This document shows positions 19,950 through 32,849 of a stretch of 64,000 bases of DNA, in pieces. Position 1 is the first letter of the stretch. Every line of letters starts with the position of its first letter. The position numbers and the translations under genes are program-made. The DNA is taken from the NCBI GenBank assembly GCA_037447655.1, contig JBBHKE010002294.1, positions 89,501 to 153,500 on the forward strand, written 5' to 3'. The notes beneath the pieces were generated by a model. It saw only the letters and a list, made by a program, of their open reading frames with translations, was not told the origin of the DNA and ran no database searches. This DNA comes from Zygnema cylindricum (Eukaryota > Streptophyta > Zygnematophyceae > Zygnematales > Zygnemataceae).

Positions 19950-21236
19950 CAGAGGTCGCAATCACTAAACCGAATGGATCAACGTTAACCTATCGCTCGT
20001 CAATCCCGAACGGATTCGGTTCCAATATTAGGCGGGCGGTTGCGGTCGGTTGATTGGAAGTAAAAAATCGGTTCGGCCGGTCAACAAAACCCAAAATTAA
20101 AAATTGTAATCGTCCATACATTCAACATTATTGTACTTTGTACTCTTTGATATCGTAGAAGTACATGACATCATGATGAGCGTCGCAAATCTGACACGGT
20201 AGTAACACTATTTATTTCGCAAATTTTAGAGAACGCGACAAATCGTAATTATTGGCTTAGGGTGACGTTCCATCAGGCAAAAAGTGGCGTAGTTTATAGA
20301 AATCCGCGACCCTCTATACCAAATCGTGTCGCCTATTTTGTTTTTATACGAAAAACAACATTACAGAGAATCTTGCCGATACTCTTCGAAGGTCTTGGAA
20401 GTAATACTGGCCATCGGATGTTCATCTGCGAGGAGTTCGCTTCATTTTTTTCTGTAACTGTCAACCCACCTCGAGGAGCCCACCTCGAGGAGGTGGGTTG
20501 GCAGATACAGAAAAAAAAAACCGTGACACGCTGGACGATGAAGCTACGTGTCATGATGGAAAACCAACGAAAAGTCTTAAGATTTGCACATGACACGCGG
20601 TTTCCAAAATACAACCGAAAATAAAAACGAAATTTCGTAATATTCCCTCGTCACGCTATTTTCGTTAACTTTTGTTCGTCACATTGTTTTTTCAAAGGAC
20701 TTTCGTTATGTTCGAAAAGTGAAACCCTAAAAAGTGAGCTGGCGTACAGACTGACGTTTGCAAAAAGTATAAAATCTTTGTCGTATTAATACTTCGTACG
20801 CAGGTACATGGTACGCAAGTCAAGATTTGAACTTAAGTTTGTTAGTGCAAAAAATCTGAAAGATGTTCAATGTCGGACCGTAGCTTACGTGGCGCCAGTC
20901 AATATAAAGCACGTGGCTTACAAACTCTACGTGATGGAACATCGACTCAATCGACCCGGTCTGTAGAGTTTGCCGTACAATTACAAAAACGGATGATGGA
21001 ACTTCACCCTTATTCATAAGTCGTACATTAATTAATTTTGTACTTTTCCGGTTACGGGCGGGCACGGTTAGTCGCGAGAAATCGAGCTTCGGCTAACTTT
21101 TATTTTCGTAAACGCCGGTCGGTTAACGGTTAACAATTTTGGAGCGTGACATAACCCGGTCGGGCGTCGGTTAGATTTTGAAAAAAAAAAGACGGTCGGT
21201 TTCGGTTATTTAAATTTTTTACTTTTGCGACCTCTG
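19950..21236. mobile_element. hAT-type element A2, interrupted by element Z
   Basis: It starts CAGAGGTCGCAATCAC and ends TTTGCGACCTCTG, and is homologous to A1 on both flanks: GAACGGATTCGGTT, GGTCGGTTGATT, GTCGCAAATCTGACACGGTAG, then GGTTAACGGTTAACAATTTT and GGAGCGTGACA. A 750-bp insertion (Z) separates the two halves. The immediate flanks (CATAGTAC and AACCACAC) do not match, so this older copy has no visible 8-bp duplication. No transposase is seen. Confidence 0.8.
20260..21009. mobile_element. Element Z: Harbinger-like MITE nested in A2
   Basis: Terminal inverted repeats GGGTGACGTTCCATCA and, reverse-complemented, GGGTGAAGTTCCATCA (15 of 16) bound 750 bp. TTA flanks both ends (20,257-20,259 and 21,010-21,012). 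hAT copy A1 holds the uninterrupted sequence ATTATTGGCTTATTCCATCG with one TTA at this point, an internal empty site. A hairpin of CCCACCTCGAGG and CCTCGAGGAGGTGGG lies near 20,455-20,510. No transposase is seen. Class is inferred from TTA duplications and GGG termini. Confidence 0.85.
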
Positions 21237-21745
21237 AACCACACCCTAACTCGCAATATCGCGAACCATAAAATCGTGATCATCGTTCCTTGTCGTTACA
21301 AAATGTACGGATACCGGATAAGATTAAGTCGCTGACATTTTGGTACGATATGCACCAGTAAAAAACTAAAAAACGATGCATAACAAACATAAAGTCGAAG
21401 CGAAACTCGTGAGAATCGGTATCTCTCGATTGTCGAGTTTTTGACGGGTAGCAACATTTGATGCATATCGAGTTCCCATAGATATCAAACCTTACGTGAT
21501 TCACTTAAAACAGTTCGATCGATACCCAGCGATACAAATTGCCTTCCCTGTTTTGCTTTTGCATACTTCCGTGAGCGCCTCTCGATAATGCCGTTTCCCT
21601 TCGAACTTAGAATGTTTCCAGGATTTTACTATGGCCTTAAATTTCATGATTTCCAAGCAGAAAGTTTGTAAGGTTGTCTGAAACTGTCATTTTGCCCCTT
21701 GTATTTCACTCATTCCAACCATTTGTGACGCTTGGAGCATTTTCC
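21237..21745. other. Upstream region of the large nuclear-protein gene
   Basis: Presumed promoter and 5' UTR. Nothing specific is recognisable. An in-frame extension upstream of 21,746 lacks an ATG. Confidence 0.4.
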
Positions 21746-24700
21746 ATGAGCAGTTCAAAGCGTTCCAGATCTCATTCAAAAGGCTGGCAGGAGGAAGGGA
21801 CTGGAGATGCCGGAGGATCAAAGGCCAGGTCTTCTAAGAAGGGGACAGATGGTGGTGGTAGTAAGCAAAAACGTGCAGAAAATGAAAAACGGGTATCAAA
21901 ATATAGCGATGACGATAGGGATGTTAAGTTACCAGGAATCGAGGATTCATCGTATCATGGAGGAAGTAAAGGTCGATCTTCTAGGAAGGGAACAGATGGT
22001 AGCAGCGGAAGACAAAAAAGGAACGAAAGTGAGAAAAAGTCTCCTAAAGATAGCGACGGTGAAAAGGAATCCAGGTTGCAAATTGGTGACGATTCACCTT
22101 ATTACAGTCGGAGATTTCAGCAAGAAACTACTAAAAGAGTGGAAGAGTCTGATCATGCCGGCTATTCTAAACAAGTGCAGGCTTTGGAGGTTGATAAGAG
22201 TACATTAGGGAGAGTAGGAGGCAAGAAGGATGGCTCTAGAAGCAGTAAACGTCGTCATGAAGAAGCAAATAATGAAGTCTATGGTGACTTGCCTCTTCCT
22301 TCTCATAAATCGTCGAAACGAAGTCGAGCCACAGAGGACCGCCATAAGAGTGGAGGTTTGGATCCTGACGAGGATAGATGGGGTGTGGGACTTCCAGATG
22401 AAAATGTCTTTGTGACCGAAAAGCAAGACGCGGAGGAAGATACAGGTATGATGATTATCTTGAGAAGTGTAAGGTTTTGAAATAAGGTTGTATATGTTGC
22501 ATTATGCAACAACCTTGTCGGGAAATTGCAGGCATATGACGAAGGAAGACCTAAATTTCTGGATATCAATAATCATAATTTATAACTTTTGCTACACTTA
22601 ACCACGTGCGAGATATGTCTCTTGCTTCATTCAAGTTTTTTTGCGTTCTCCATTTTATCATTTTTAATTATCAGTCACTTAAAAGTCGGTTTGGGGAATA
22701 TCCGATTGTCAAAATCATCATCAGGTGTAGTACCTCGTACATCGTTACACCATCCTCATTCGCTACTGTGGTTGATTCCACAGCTTTGCGGCGATGTATT
22801 TCATTTATAAGTTTTATTCTCCTGCTTTATCTCATGACTATATTCCCTACGTATAGTTGTTTCTTAATTTTCCTGGCTACCACCATTGTTTTGTTTTGTT
22901 TTTTCGGGAAATTTAGAGGCCGGTTTTTATGTCGTGCACCTCTCCCCTATTTTCAGGATTGGAGCTTTTTGCAGGCTACTGAAATTTCTAACATGTTCTG
23001 TCCCAGTCTAATTTTGTAATGCTTGAAAAACCCCTCATTAAATGCCATGCAATATCTTGGCTTCACGTGTTTTCCCTTTTTCCATATTTTGGGTTCTTCT
23101 TGGGGTTTCGACACATGGGAAGGTGATCTCAGATGACTGTCTTTAGTCTAGTGGTTCAGATTGGTGTCAATATATCAGCCTGAAATGAGTTGTTTTTGGT
23201 TGACCTGACCACAGGCGTTTCAGCTAGACGCCAATGAGTTTTCAGCCAGAGTGATGAACCCGGGAGTATTTTTCTCTTGCACTCCTTGGTGTGCTGCCTT
23301 ATTCGTCTCCATTTCAGTGGAATCCAGCACTGCTTGGTCCTCAGACTTGTGTCCAAATTGCTGTATTGTTTGGGTGGATTCTCTGTGTTGATTTCTGAGA
23401 TTATGTTCCTGAAATTGAGTTATCAATTAGGTTTTCATGGAAACTCTGGAAATCTTGAGAGAATAGTCAAAATGATGGCCATGGAAAGTTCTGTGAACAT
23501 TTGGGTTCACATTGATTATTGGAAGAGCTTGAATACTTTGATTGCTGTTCTGAGGTTTTTAACTATTACAAGCTGTTGGAGGACAATGGCTGGAGAGTGC
23601 AATTTTTGAAGTTGCATTGCAGAGCTTGTTTACTTTGTTAGCCGGTTGGCCAATGTCATTTTGCTTGGCAAGATGTTCAATTAATGTATTTGTGCATGTT
23701 CTGTGATGTAACTGAATGGCTCATGCTGAGAAATCATTTCAAACCTTCCAATCAGATATTCAACTCGATGTTCATGTTACTTCCTGTCTATGTTACTTGA
23801 CCTAGTAGATGTGTATGTATGTATGCTTTTCAGGGTTCTGTGCCACATTGTTGCAAGCATGCTCACCTCCCCCTAAACTTATGATCAAGTTGTCTTGATC
23901 AAGGTTGCCACAGTCTCACGAAAATCGCACGTGAAAAGTCAATGCTTTTTTTTGGGTGAAATTATCAGGAGCTTCAATGTTGGCTAAGCCCCATTGTTCT
24001 CAATGATGGTGTATCGTGTTTGATGTTCGGGAGCAGTGAAGTGGGGTGTACCAGTTGAGAACCGAAACGAGGAACTTGAGCGGGAGCTGGCGCTTCGAAC
24101 GCGGAGCAGGCGGCGAGACGAGGGTGGCCGTGAACATGAGCGTGGTCGTCGAGGGGATCAGCCGAAAGGAGAACGCTTTCGTCGAGGTTCAAGTCGCAGG
24201 GATCGCGACTGGCAGGATGACAAAGGATTTGAGGAACAGCATGAGCGGGGAAAGGAAGAAAAAGGAAGGGGGGATGAGGATGAACGTGTACGAGATGGGC
24301 GAGTGAAAGGGGACGAGGAGAAAGATGAAAGGACTCGAGAAGTGAGGGGAAGAGGGGACGAGGAAAAAGATGAACGCATTCGAGAAGAGAGAGGAAGAGG
24401 GGATGAGGAAAAAGATGAACGCATTCGTGAAGGAAGAGGAAGAGGAGACGAGGAGCGGGACGATCGGATACGAGAAGGGAGAGGAAGGGGGGATGAGGAA
24501 AAGGACGAACGGTTTCGTGAAGGGAGGATGAGGCTTGATGAGGACAGAGATGAGCGTATACGAGAAGGAAGAGGAAGAGGGGATGAGGAGAAGGATGAAC
24601 GGATTCGAGACGGGAGGTTTAGAGGTGATGATGAGCGAGATGAAAGGATGCGAGAAGGGAGAGGAAGGGGAGATGAGGAAAAAGACGAGCGAATGCGAGA

Positions 24701-27700
24701 AGGTAGGGGAAGACGAGATGAGGAACGAGACGAACGAGTACGAGATGGGAAGGGAAAAGGAGACGACGAACGAGAAGAGCGCTTACGAGAAGTAAAGGGT
24801 AGAGGGGAGGTGGATCTTGATGCTGCTCGACAGAAGGACTTTTCTCATGATGATTACAGTGCACGTGAAAATGTGAGAGATCGCAGGGAGAAAACTTGGG
24901 GAAGTGTCCAAGAAGGTCCTGAAATTCGCAATGTTCCAGATGGAGACTATATCCCTGGTAGAGGACGTGGATTCAGCCCTGAGCGGGGTCTAAAGACATG
25001 GAGAATTAGGCGTGCCTATGATGAGGAAGAAGCAGATTTTCCTAGAGATGAGGGGATTCGACGTCGAAGGTCTAAAGAGCGCAAAATTGACGAGGAAAGG
25101 GAACCAGCCAGGTGAGCCGCCTCTGGCTAATTTCAGATGCGAACTTGTGTGAATACCGGTTCCTGGCAGTAAATGTTTTGATTTGAAATCATTTTCTTTT
25201 ACATATGGGAGAAGGTGAAACTTTTCTGCTTGTATATGCCCTTGACGGTGGCAGGTTAAAATGTATTTTCTGGTGAAATTAGATACCGTGAGTTTGCCTC
25301 TCCTGTTTCTTTTCATGTATTCGATGCGTTTAAATTGTGTTTCTCATGCATTGCTTCCCTTTCGAAGCATGAAGCTGCTAAAGTTATATGTATGGGTTGT
25401 GTTTATTTTTCGGACGGATGTTGCGATGAATGGATTTTTGCAGACACCGTATGGATTTTGATGAGCCACGGCGTAGAGATATTGAGAGGGGACGAGATAG
25501 GACTGCGCGAGGAATGAATAAGGATTGGGAGTATCATGATGAAGGGCCAAACCGACACGGTGATATGGATGAAAGGGGTTATGATGGACACTTTCGAGAA
25601 GAAGATGATTGGGTACATGGTAGGAAGGGATCTCATTATGACTGGCATGAGCATTCTGAGGATCGATTGGAAGAATCTCGGGACTACAAAAGAAGAGCAC
25701 ACCGCCAAGCTGCTAGAGAAGAGCCAGTTTCTCCTATCAGAAGGCAAAATCGGCGATCAATGTCTCCATCTGGAGGAGAGACTGGACATCGCCTTCCTAG
25801 GAATCGTATGCCTCGGGCTGATAATGCAGAGCCTACTGCGAGTAGTGGATCACATCGCCGAGGTATGATGGGCTTTCCACCATTTGAGAGAGTTATGGAT
25901 CAGAGGCGTAAACGGTCTGCTGGTCCGTCACAAGAGGATGATGTTCGAAGTGAGGATCTAGAGGATGGTTCATACCTGCCACCCAGAAGGGGACAAACCC
26001 ATGTTGGACGCCATGATGAGTCCATGAGTCCACCTTGGAGAGGAGGTGGGCCTCCAAGTAGTGGTCCTGGTTTTACAGGGGGTTTTGGGTCTGAAGCACC
26101 ATGGACTCAGGGTGGTCCGCCAAGGGCTCCCAGGCTAAAAGGCAGGAAGGATGAGAGACGGAGGGGTGGAGGCTTGCCATCTGGGGAGGTGGAAGGGGAA
26201 GAGAATGGTCCAGGGGATTTTAATCGGCCAGAGGAGCAGCTCGAGGAAGATCGTGGAGTGGAGCGAATGTCGAGCCATTCTCAAATGGTTAGAAGTGGAC
26301 CAGGAGGGAGCCCTATGTTGCGTCCTCAGTTGGCACCCATGCCATCTCCTTTAGGAGTCCCTCCGCCTCCATTATTTAGGCAAGGTCCTGAAGGTTCAAC
26401 AGGGGTTGGGCCTCCTTTCGAAGAAGCAGGTGACCAAGTTCGAAACCGGAAAGTGGGACCTCCTAATCGCAGAGGAGAGCCAGGACCAGGGATGATGGGC
26501 CCGGGGGGTCCACCCGGTGATCATTGGAGAGGAGTCCCTCCAGTCATGGGTGGATGGCCACCAATGGGAGGCCCTCCTATGGGACCGGATGGCGTGTTTC
26601 CTCCATATCGAGGATTTGGTCCTAATCCTTTGCCAAACAACTTTCAGTCCATGGGGCAGCAAATGCCTCCACCGATGATGTTTGGTCCTGGAAGGGGAGG
26701 TCCCATGGATATCCCATACGGCGGTGGTCGCAGTTTCAAGGGTCCTGGTAGAGGAATTAGCGAGGCAGGAGACAGGTTTGGTGGACGAGGACGGGGTCCG
26801 GCAGGACCTTGGAGAGGCCCTGGGAGGGGCCAAATGGAGGCTGGTCCTCCTCCTGGTCCTCCGGGGATAATGAGACCAGGTCCCCCTCACATGGATGGAT
26901 GGAGAGCAGAGTGGGAGAGAGGGTCTGGTCCCATGGGGGGACGAGGATGGGAGGGAATGCCATGGGAAGGTCGTGGGAGAGGAATGCCAGAGCAAGGAGG
27001 TCCTGTTGCTGGTCCCGGACCTGTGATGGGTCCTCCAGGGGCTGTGTTCAAAGGCTGGGAAAGTAGTTTGGTTCCAGGGTGGGTTCCACCGGGAGAACCT
27101 GCGAGAGAAGGGACTGAAAGGGCACCTTCTGCAGAAAAGAAGCAGCTGATGTTAGAGATGCCCCCAGGTGTTTCGTCAGTGGAGCAGCGAAGTGCTGATA
27201 GTGGAGGAAACGACTTACAGCAAAAGACTGGAAAAACGGCTGTGCGAGAGTCCAATGAAGTGGGTAAAGAAGAAGAAATAGTTATTCAAGGGACAAAACC
27301 TAGTAAAGTAGCTATCGCTGCATTACAGGCACTAGTTGCTCAACTTCCAGTGTCTCCAGATCTCGCTGGTTTGGAGCTTTACGAGCAGTTCGTAGCCATT
27401 TTGCCACCTTCAGTACGTACAGGGCAGATATCAATTAAGACAAAAGGTGTCAATCTGGAAAACGTTACGGAATCAGAGGGTGCCGAAAAAGACGAAAACG
27501 TAATGGCAGTGCAGGTGAGTCCTTTTTTGTCATATTCCACTGTGGGTCAGTCTAGTACTTGGCACAATTTTCACGCTCATGCAGGCTGCATTTGTTTGAT
27601 TGCCTTGTGCTGAACAAAAGGATTACCACATGATTTTGTCAACAAGGAAAAAGGGTAGCAGTCATCATTTGCAGTATTCAAAGTGCATAACTTGTTATCC

Positions 27701-30700
27701 TCTTCGAGCACGTGCAATTTGGGTTAATTTCAGTATGGTGCTGAAAAAAGAAAACTCAAACTTATGAGAACGTGTCACACTAATTATTTTAGGTAATGAG
27801 CTGTGACTTTTAATTGATCCTGCAGCAGGCTCTATTCATATGGATTTTTTTGATTAACTGTTTAGCTTTTATTCAAATGGTTCCTATTGTGTTCTGGCGC
27901 ATGGAGCATCATTAGTTTTTTAAGTCTCCATTCATAAACGTTTTGTTTCCACTCATCAGAGAACAATGTGGTCTTAGTCTGTCTCATCTGCAAATGTGAA
28001 GCTCTGCTGTTTGTATTGTTGAAAACAGCTGCTTTCTTTTCATGTCTGAACCGGGCTTTCAGCTATCTATGTTAATCTCAGACACTGAATCTAGTGTGCG
28101 CATTTGTGTTAGTAACAGTGCTCTGTCTATGAGCAGCTGGCATTCCTATCCTAATGTCTTCAAAAAGATTTGCAGCAGTTTTTTCCGCTTTGTTCTAACC
28201 AGAGTAGCTTTGTATCTATTCTCACATAAAATTTAATGATGCCTGCTGCTAGCTCTAGCTAGAATGTGTACGGTTTCAAGTTGTCCTGACGATTTTTCTG
28301 CTGGTTCTTGGCGGGTATCTAATTAAAATCTAATATGAAGAAAAGATGTTGTTATGTTGAACCCTAAAAAACCCTGTCGAGTTGCTGTGCCCTATTCTTT
28401 ACTCCCTTATCCATTTTCTTTCAGTTTTTTTTTGTGAAAAGCATAAAATGTTGTCAATAGTTTAAACACTACCTTATGTGTGATAATCGTGTACGACAGT
28501 ATAGTATTGGATGTTTCTAATTGTAAAAAACCCTAAAAGAAGGTGGTTGGATTTAATGCTGTTTTTCTGGTGTTTCCTGCAACTTTTTCATTAATTTCTT
28601 TTATCTGAAATTGTCTATAGGCTCGTGTCAATGACTACCTCTTCTTTCATCTTTTCTGCAGGATGCCTTGGAGAAGCTGAGGCTTCGTTCACAATTAATT
28701 CCTCCTCTTTTGCCAGAGCTTCCTGAGGGAGCATTGAAGGTATGATTGGCAGTCATATTTTAGCATTCTACAGAAGGCATCGATCACTTTCCTCTTAATT
28801 AATGTGAGTTGCGATTGTATCTAAAGTTTGTGACTGCAGTGGCTGATGCTAGTGTTGTCCATGTTTATTGGGAGGGAGTATCAAGCAAAATATGTGATTT
28901 CTTTTTGTGATTTTTGTCTAATTATTTTGTGACATTCATTGCAGGCTGCCCTTTCTGTGTGTCGCAAGCCATTGGTGGAGACGGGTTCTCTTCAAAAGTC
29001 AGTGGTTGGTTCTATTGTATTCCCATTCGAGCCTCCTATAATAAGTTCCCCGTCGGTGTTTCAACCTCTTCAGGCTTTTACAACCACGAGCTTTTCTCTA
29101 CCAATAGCAACCGCGGTCGCTCGACGGGTGGATGAAAAAGCTCTGGCTGATGATAATCCCATCATTAAAGAAGTCGATGATGCTCAGATGGACCCAGGTA
29201 TGCAAGAAACGTTTGTGACTGGCGATTTTGGCGATTTTGAAGATGGAGAAGATGGAGAAGATGGAGAAGATGGGAGTTCCAAAGAAGGCAAAGAAAATGA
29301 GGAAAAAGAAGGTGATGAAGGAGCTGATGCGATTACAGTGCAGGAGGAGATGGGAAAGAAGAGTCAAGGCTCTATGGAGCACGTGAGAGCAGTGATGGGT
29401 AAAAACAATTCTTCAAAAAACTGATTACTTTTTTTTGGTGCTGATTTTTAACCTTGTGTTTTTCCAAACTAAACTTCGTGTTAGAAATTGAAAACATCTA
29501 ATTTATCTTCCCATTTCAAGTGTAATACAGCCAGCTATGAGTAAAACTACCCCGTTTAAATTTTAGGTACATATTAGTTATTACTGCAAAAATCAAAAGT
29601 TGACCATTGGCAGGACATTCCCTATTTCTTTGAGAATACCACAGCTGAGACTGGGCATCAATAGCGGTTGTCGCATTGCCCTGACATGGAAACTTTGAGC
29701 TTCATGTTAGGAAGAAGAATTGGATTTAAAGGGAGAAGAATAATTATCCTCGCTATTCAAATTATGAAAATGACCCTTAAGATCATTCTGACTACCACTG
29801 TTTGAAAACGAAATCCAATAAGACAAACTCAACTCTACTTTGCCAAACAGGACTGCCGTATTTAACTTATTTTTGAACTCAATATACGTAAGTTTCGAAT
29901 AGACTTTGTGTCGAGAACAGATATAGAAAGTTTCAATGTTGTGTTTAATGTGCCCACAATCCAAATCACCACTCATTCACATTAAACTTGGAAAGAGTTC
30001 AATTTAGGGTTTGCATCAATCCAATAAAATATTAATTGTAACGTTTTACCCATTCAAAAAGCAGCTCAGATGAATCACTACTAAAAAAAATTGTATGTAC
30101 GGACACACGGAATGTATGTACTGATACAAGGAAATCGTGTACACAACCAAAACTATCCAAACACGCTTTGCGTTCTTTTAAACAGGGCTTAGACGTCATT
30201 ATGTGTTTTGCTGCGTAATAATGGGTTATCCAACTCTGGTGCGGTGGGATGTGGATGGTGACTGTGGAACAGATGAGGAGGATGCCTATCAAGATGCTGT
30301 CGACTATGAACCGGCTCCTGGAGAAGATGAGTTTTACGCAGTAGGACATGAAGAGAATGTACCCGCCAGTGTGTCTCAGGATGCAGTAGCCATTGGAACT
30401 GGCTGGAATGGTGGAGAACAGCAGGAGTGGCCGCTTGCAAAAGACGAAAACAACTGGAAAGTCGGAGGTGGAGAAGCCTTGGACAAGACAGACAGGACCG
30501 GTCCTGAGGGTGAAGTGGGGCCTCCAAGTGTGGAGGAAGTGGAAGAGACAACTGTTCCTCCAAGTGAGGAAGAGGCAGGAAACGGACCGGTAGATCCATT
30601 AACTGTCGAGGAAAAGGGGTCTCTATATTTGCACATAGAGCAAAGTGTTGCAATGGTAGGCATGACAGGTGGCGATGACGTATTGGATATTTCAGACGAG

Positions 30701-31423
30701 TTTGGAAGAATAGGGAATGATTTAGGACCTGTTGACAAGCTGGAGGGGCAGCTTCAACAGGATATGAAGACTCTTGAGGCGGCAGCCGAAGCAGAAGCAC
30801 TCACAAGAACCAATAATATGGTATGGGGTGACGCGACAGTGGGGCCGTGGAGGGTGAAGGAAGAGCCGGACATGTCCTTTACGCAGAATGGAATGGATGA
30901 CACGGCTCCCATGGAAACGACTCAAGAAAAAGAAGCGACCAGGGAGGAGAGGACTCTGGTATGGCATACCGTGTTGGATAGTATTGGAGCTGGAGATCAA
31001 GGTGTGGTTGACTTTTTTCCTCCTGACATGATATGGGCCACGGACGATGCTGACCTGGCGGCCTTTGCCCAGGATTACAATGGAGTAGCCGGGTTTTCCG
31101 GTGATGGAGGAGGCGGTGGTGGAGGGATGGGAGAAGAGGAAACATTAGAATCCTTCAAAGGTCCTGACAAATTAGGGGTCGAAGAAGGTATGTCAAGAGC
31201 GACGGAAGCTAATCAAAAGACCGTGTGGAATGGGAAGGATGTGGTAGGAGGAGAGGAAAGCGGAAAGAAACGGAAGGTCAAAAAGGAACCGGTGAGAGGC
31301 AGAAGTGGGGGCCGTCCAAGAGGGAGTAAAGCGGCTGTAGTGGTAGAGGGCACTCCCGTACCTGAGCCCAATGCTACTCAAGCGAAACGCTCCACTAGAA
31401 GGACGAAGCGTCTACAATCTTAA
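21746..31423 (+). CDS. Large charged, R/E-repeat and Pro/Gly-rich nuclear protein
   Basis: Six exons join with matching phases: 21,746-22,445; 24,037-25,111; 25,444-27,514; 28,662-28,739; 28,945-29,398; 30,186-31,423, totalling 1872 codons with the stop. Residues 1-233 are Ser/Lys/Arg-rich (SKRSRSHSK, SSKRRHEE). About 308-492 are 15-residue repeats such as GRGDEEKDERIREGR. About 750-1180 are Pro/Gly/Met-rich (GPGRGP, PPMGGPPMGPDG). About 1220-1360 is the most globular part (ALQALVAQLPVSPDLAGLEL; LEKLRLRSQLIPPLLPELPE). The end is acidic, then has a basic NLS-like KKRKVKKEP and AT-hook-like GRSGGRPRGSK. Composition and order recall plant RNA-processing or chromatin-associated proteins; the KS1-type protein (Arabidopsis At5g53440) is my best but weak guess. 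No catalytic domain is seen. The continuous phase across 9.7 kb strongly supports a real gene. Function is unassigned. Confidence 0.82.
24258..24810 (+). repeat. 45-bp coding minisatellite (about 12 units)
   Basis: Tandem 15-codon units of the form RGRGDEEKDERIREG, with synonymous and conservative variation, form the polyampholytic region of the large nuclear protein. Variation is mainly Lys/Arg and Asp/Glu exchanges, so charge pattern is kept. Confidence 0.9.
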
Positions 31424-32849
31424 GAGTTTCCTTGGGCTTTCCTGAACTCGACCTTCATATGGCCGTTGTTAAGATATTTTTGGGCTGGGGAACAGATGGT
31501 TTATTAGGAGCACTGGAGGGTGGAATGAGAGAGTTGAGTGATGAGTAAGCATGCTGCGTAGACTACTGGATGTTCGAGAGTTTTGCCTGCTGCCCTGGGC
31601 AGGCAGAAAATTTTTGTTCTACGTTTTAGTTGGGTCATGTTGCCAGGCTGGCACCTCGGGCAGAGCCGAGCATCGTGGTTGGTCTAAATGTGGCGTGTAG
31701 ATGAACGGCAAGAATGGGAAATGACAATGGGCTTGTGGGGCTGGGCTTGTTGTTGCCTGATGATGCACTTCAGAGAGAGGGAGCTTACGAAATGTGTGTT
31801 GAGGTTAAATTGGTTCGCATGTTCCTAGGGAGCACAGTTTGTAGATGATGATGTAACGCCTGCGACATATGCATGAATGAAAATGTCTGATGATGTCGAC
31901 ATTTTCGTTTTATAGCTCCTCTGCAACAGTGGTGGCTCTAGGAGGCGAGACGTGGGTCGAGCTCTCCACCTCTCGTGTATCTAAACGACGTATTTTCTAT
32001 GCACTTTTTAGCTGTGGTGTGAACCGTAGATTAGGTGCCGGTTGCCGTATTTATAATGCGTTCAATTTGACTGATAATGTTCCGTGTGCTTTTAAGATTG
32101 CTGCCGAGGGGAATGATACCAATAAAAAGGTTGAAAGAACCGTTGTGGCTTTCACCACCTTGTGAGAATTGTGCATGCATAACTGCAAGACAGCACAGGT
32201 TCTCTCACAGTGGTGTCATACACATTGCCTTTCATTAAGTTTCACAGGTTTTCATGGTTCTGTCACATTTTTACATGAATAAGTTGCCGCTGCCCAAATA
32301 TTACCTATGGTCATAAGGTTAGTTTTGACCTGCGATAGAGTCCTTGTTTGTAGTGTCACGTATTTTTTTTTCGAACAAGCGTGTCACATCGAAGCATCGA
32401 AAGCACTGCTATTTTTTTTCGATGCCACTAGCCAAAGTTCCTTTTTTGTGCGTAATTTATGTGGTGGTTATTTTGACGCACAGTGGGTGTGAATGAAACT
32501 GTTAGTCTTCGTTTTGAAACAGTAGGCATTCAAATGAGTTCTTTATTTATTTAAATGCCAGCTTGAAAGGCTAATCATTTTTGGAAATGTGTTTGTTTGT
32601 TGTGATCTTTAACACATTATTATTTGTTGTAGTCTGTGATGTGTCATGGATGTGAATTTGAAAATTTGAGATCCTTGAAACCAAAGGTTGTATATGTAAT
32701 TGACGGTGGCTATCGTCATGAGCCTCGATTTCATATTTGCTGACAGAGATTGTACCCATTATTGAAGCTCTGTGTCATTGTTGTCGCTGTCCTCAAGCTG
32801 TGAACTTCTCAGTCTTGTGACTCGACTGATCTTTCAACAAACTACCTCA
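31424..32849. other. 3' UTR and intergenic sequence
   Basis: Downstream of the stop codon at 31,421-31,423. No domain-bearing frame, RNA gene or element was recognised. Confidence 0.45.

Noticed and set aside
26396-26995. 199-codon minus-strand frame
   Set aside because: Antisense shadow of the large Pro/Gly-rich exon at 25,444-27,514.
30189-30800. 203-codon minus-strand frame rich in His and Leu
   Set aside because: Antisense shadow of the last exon of the large nuclear-protein gene.
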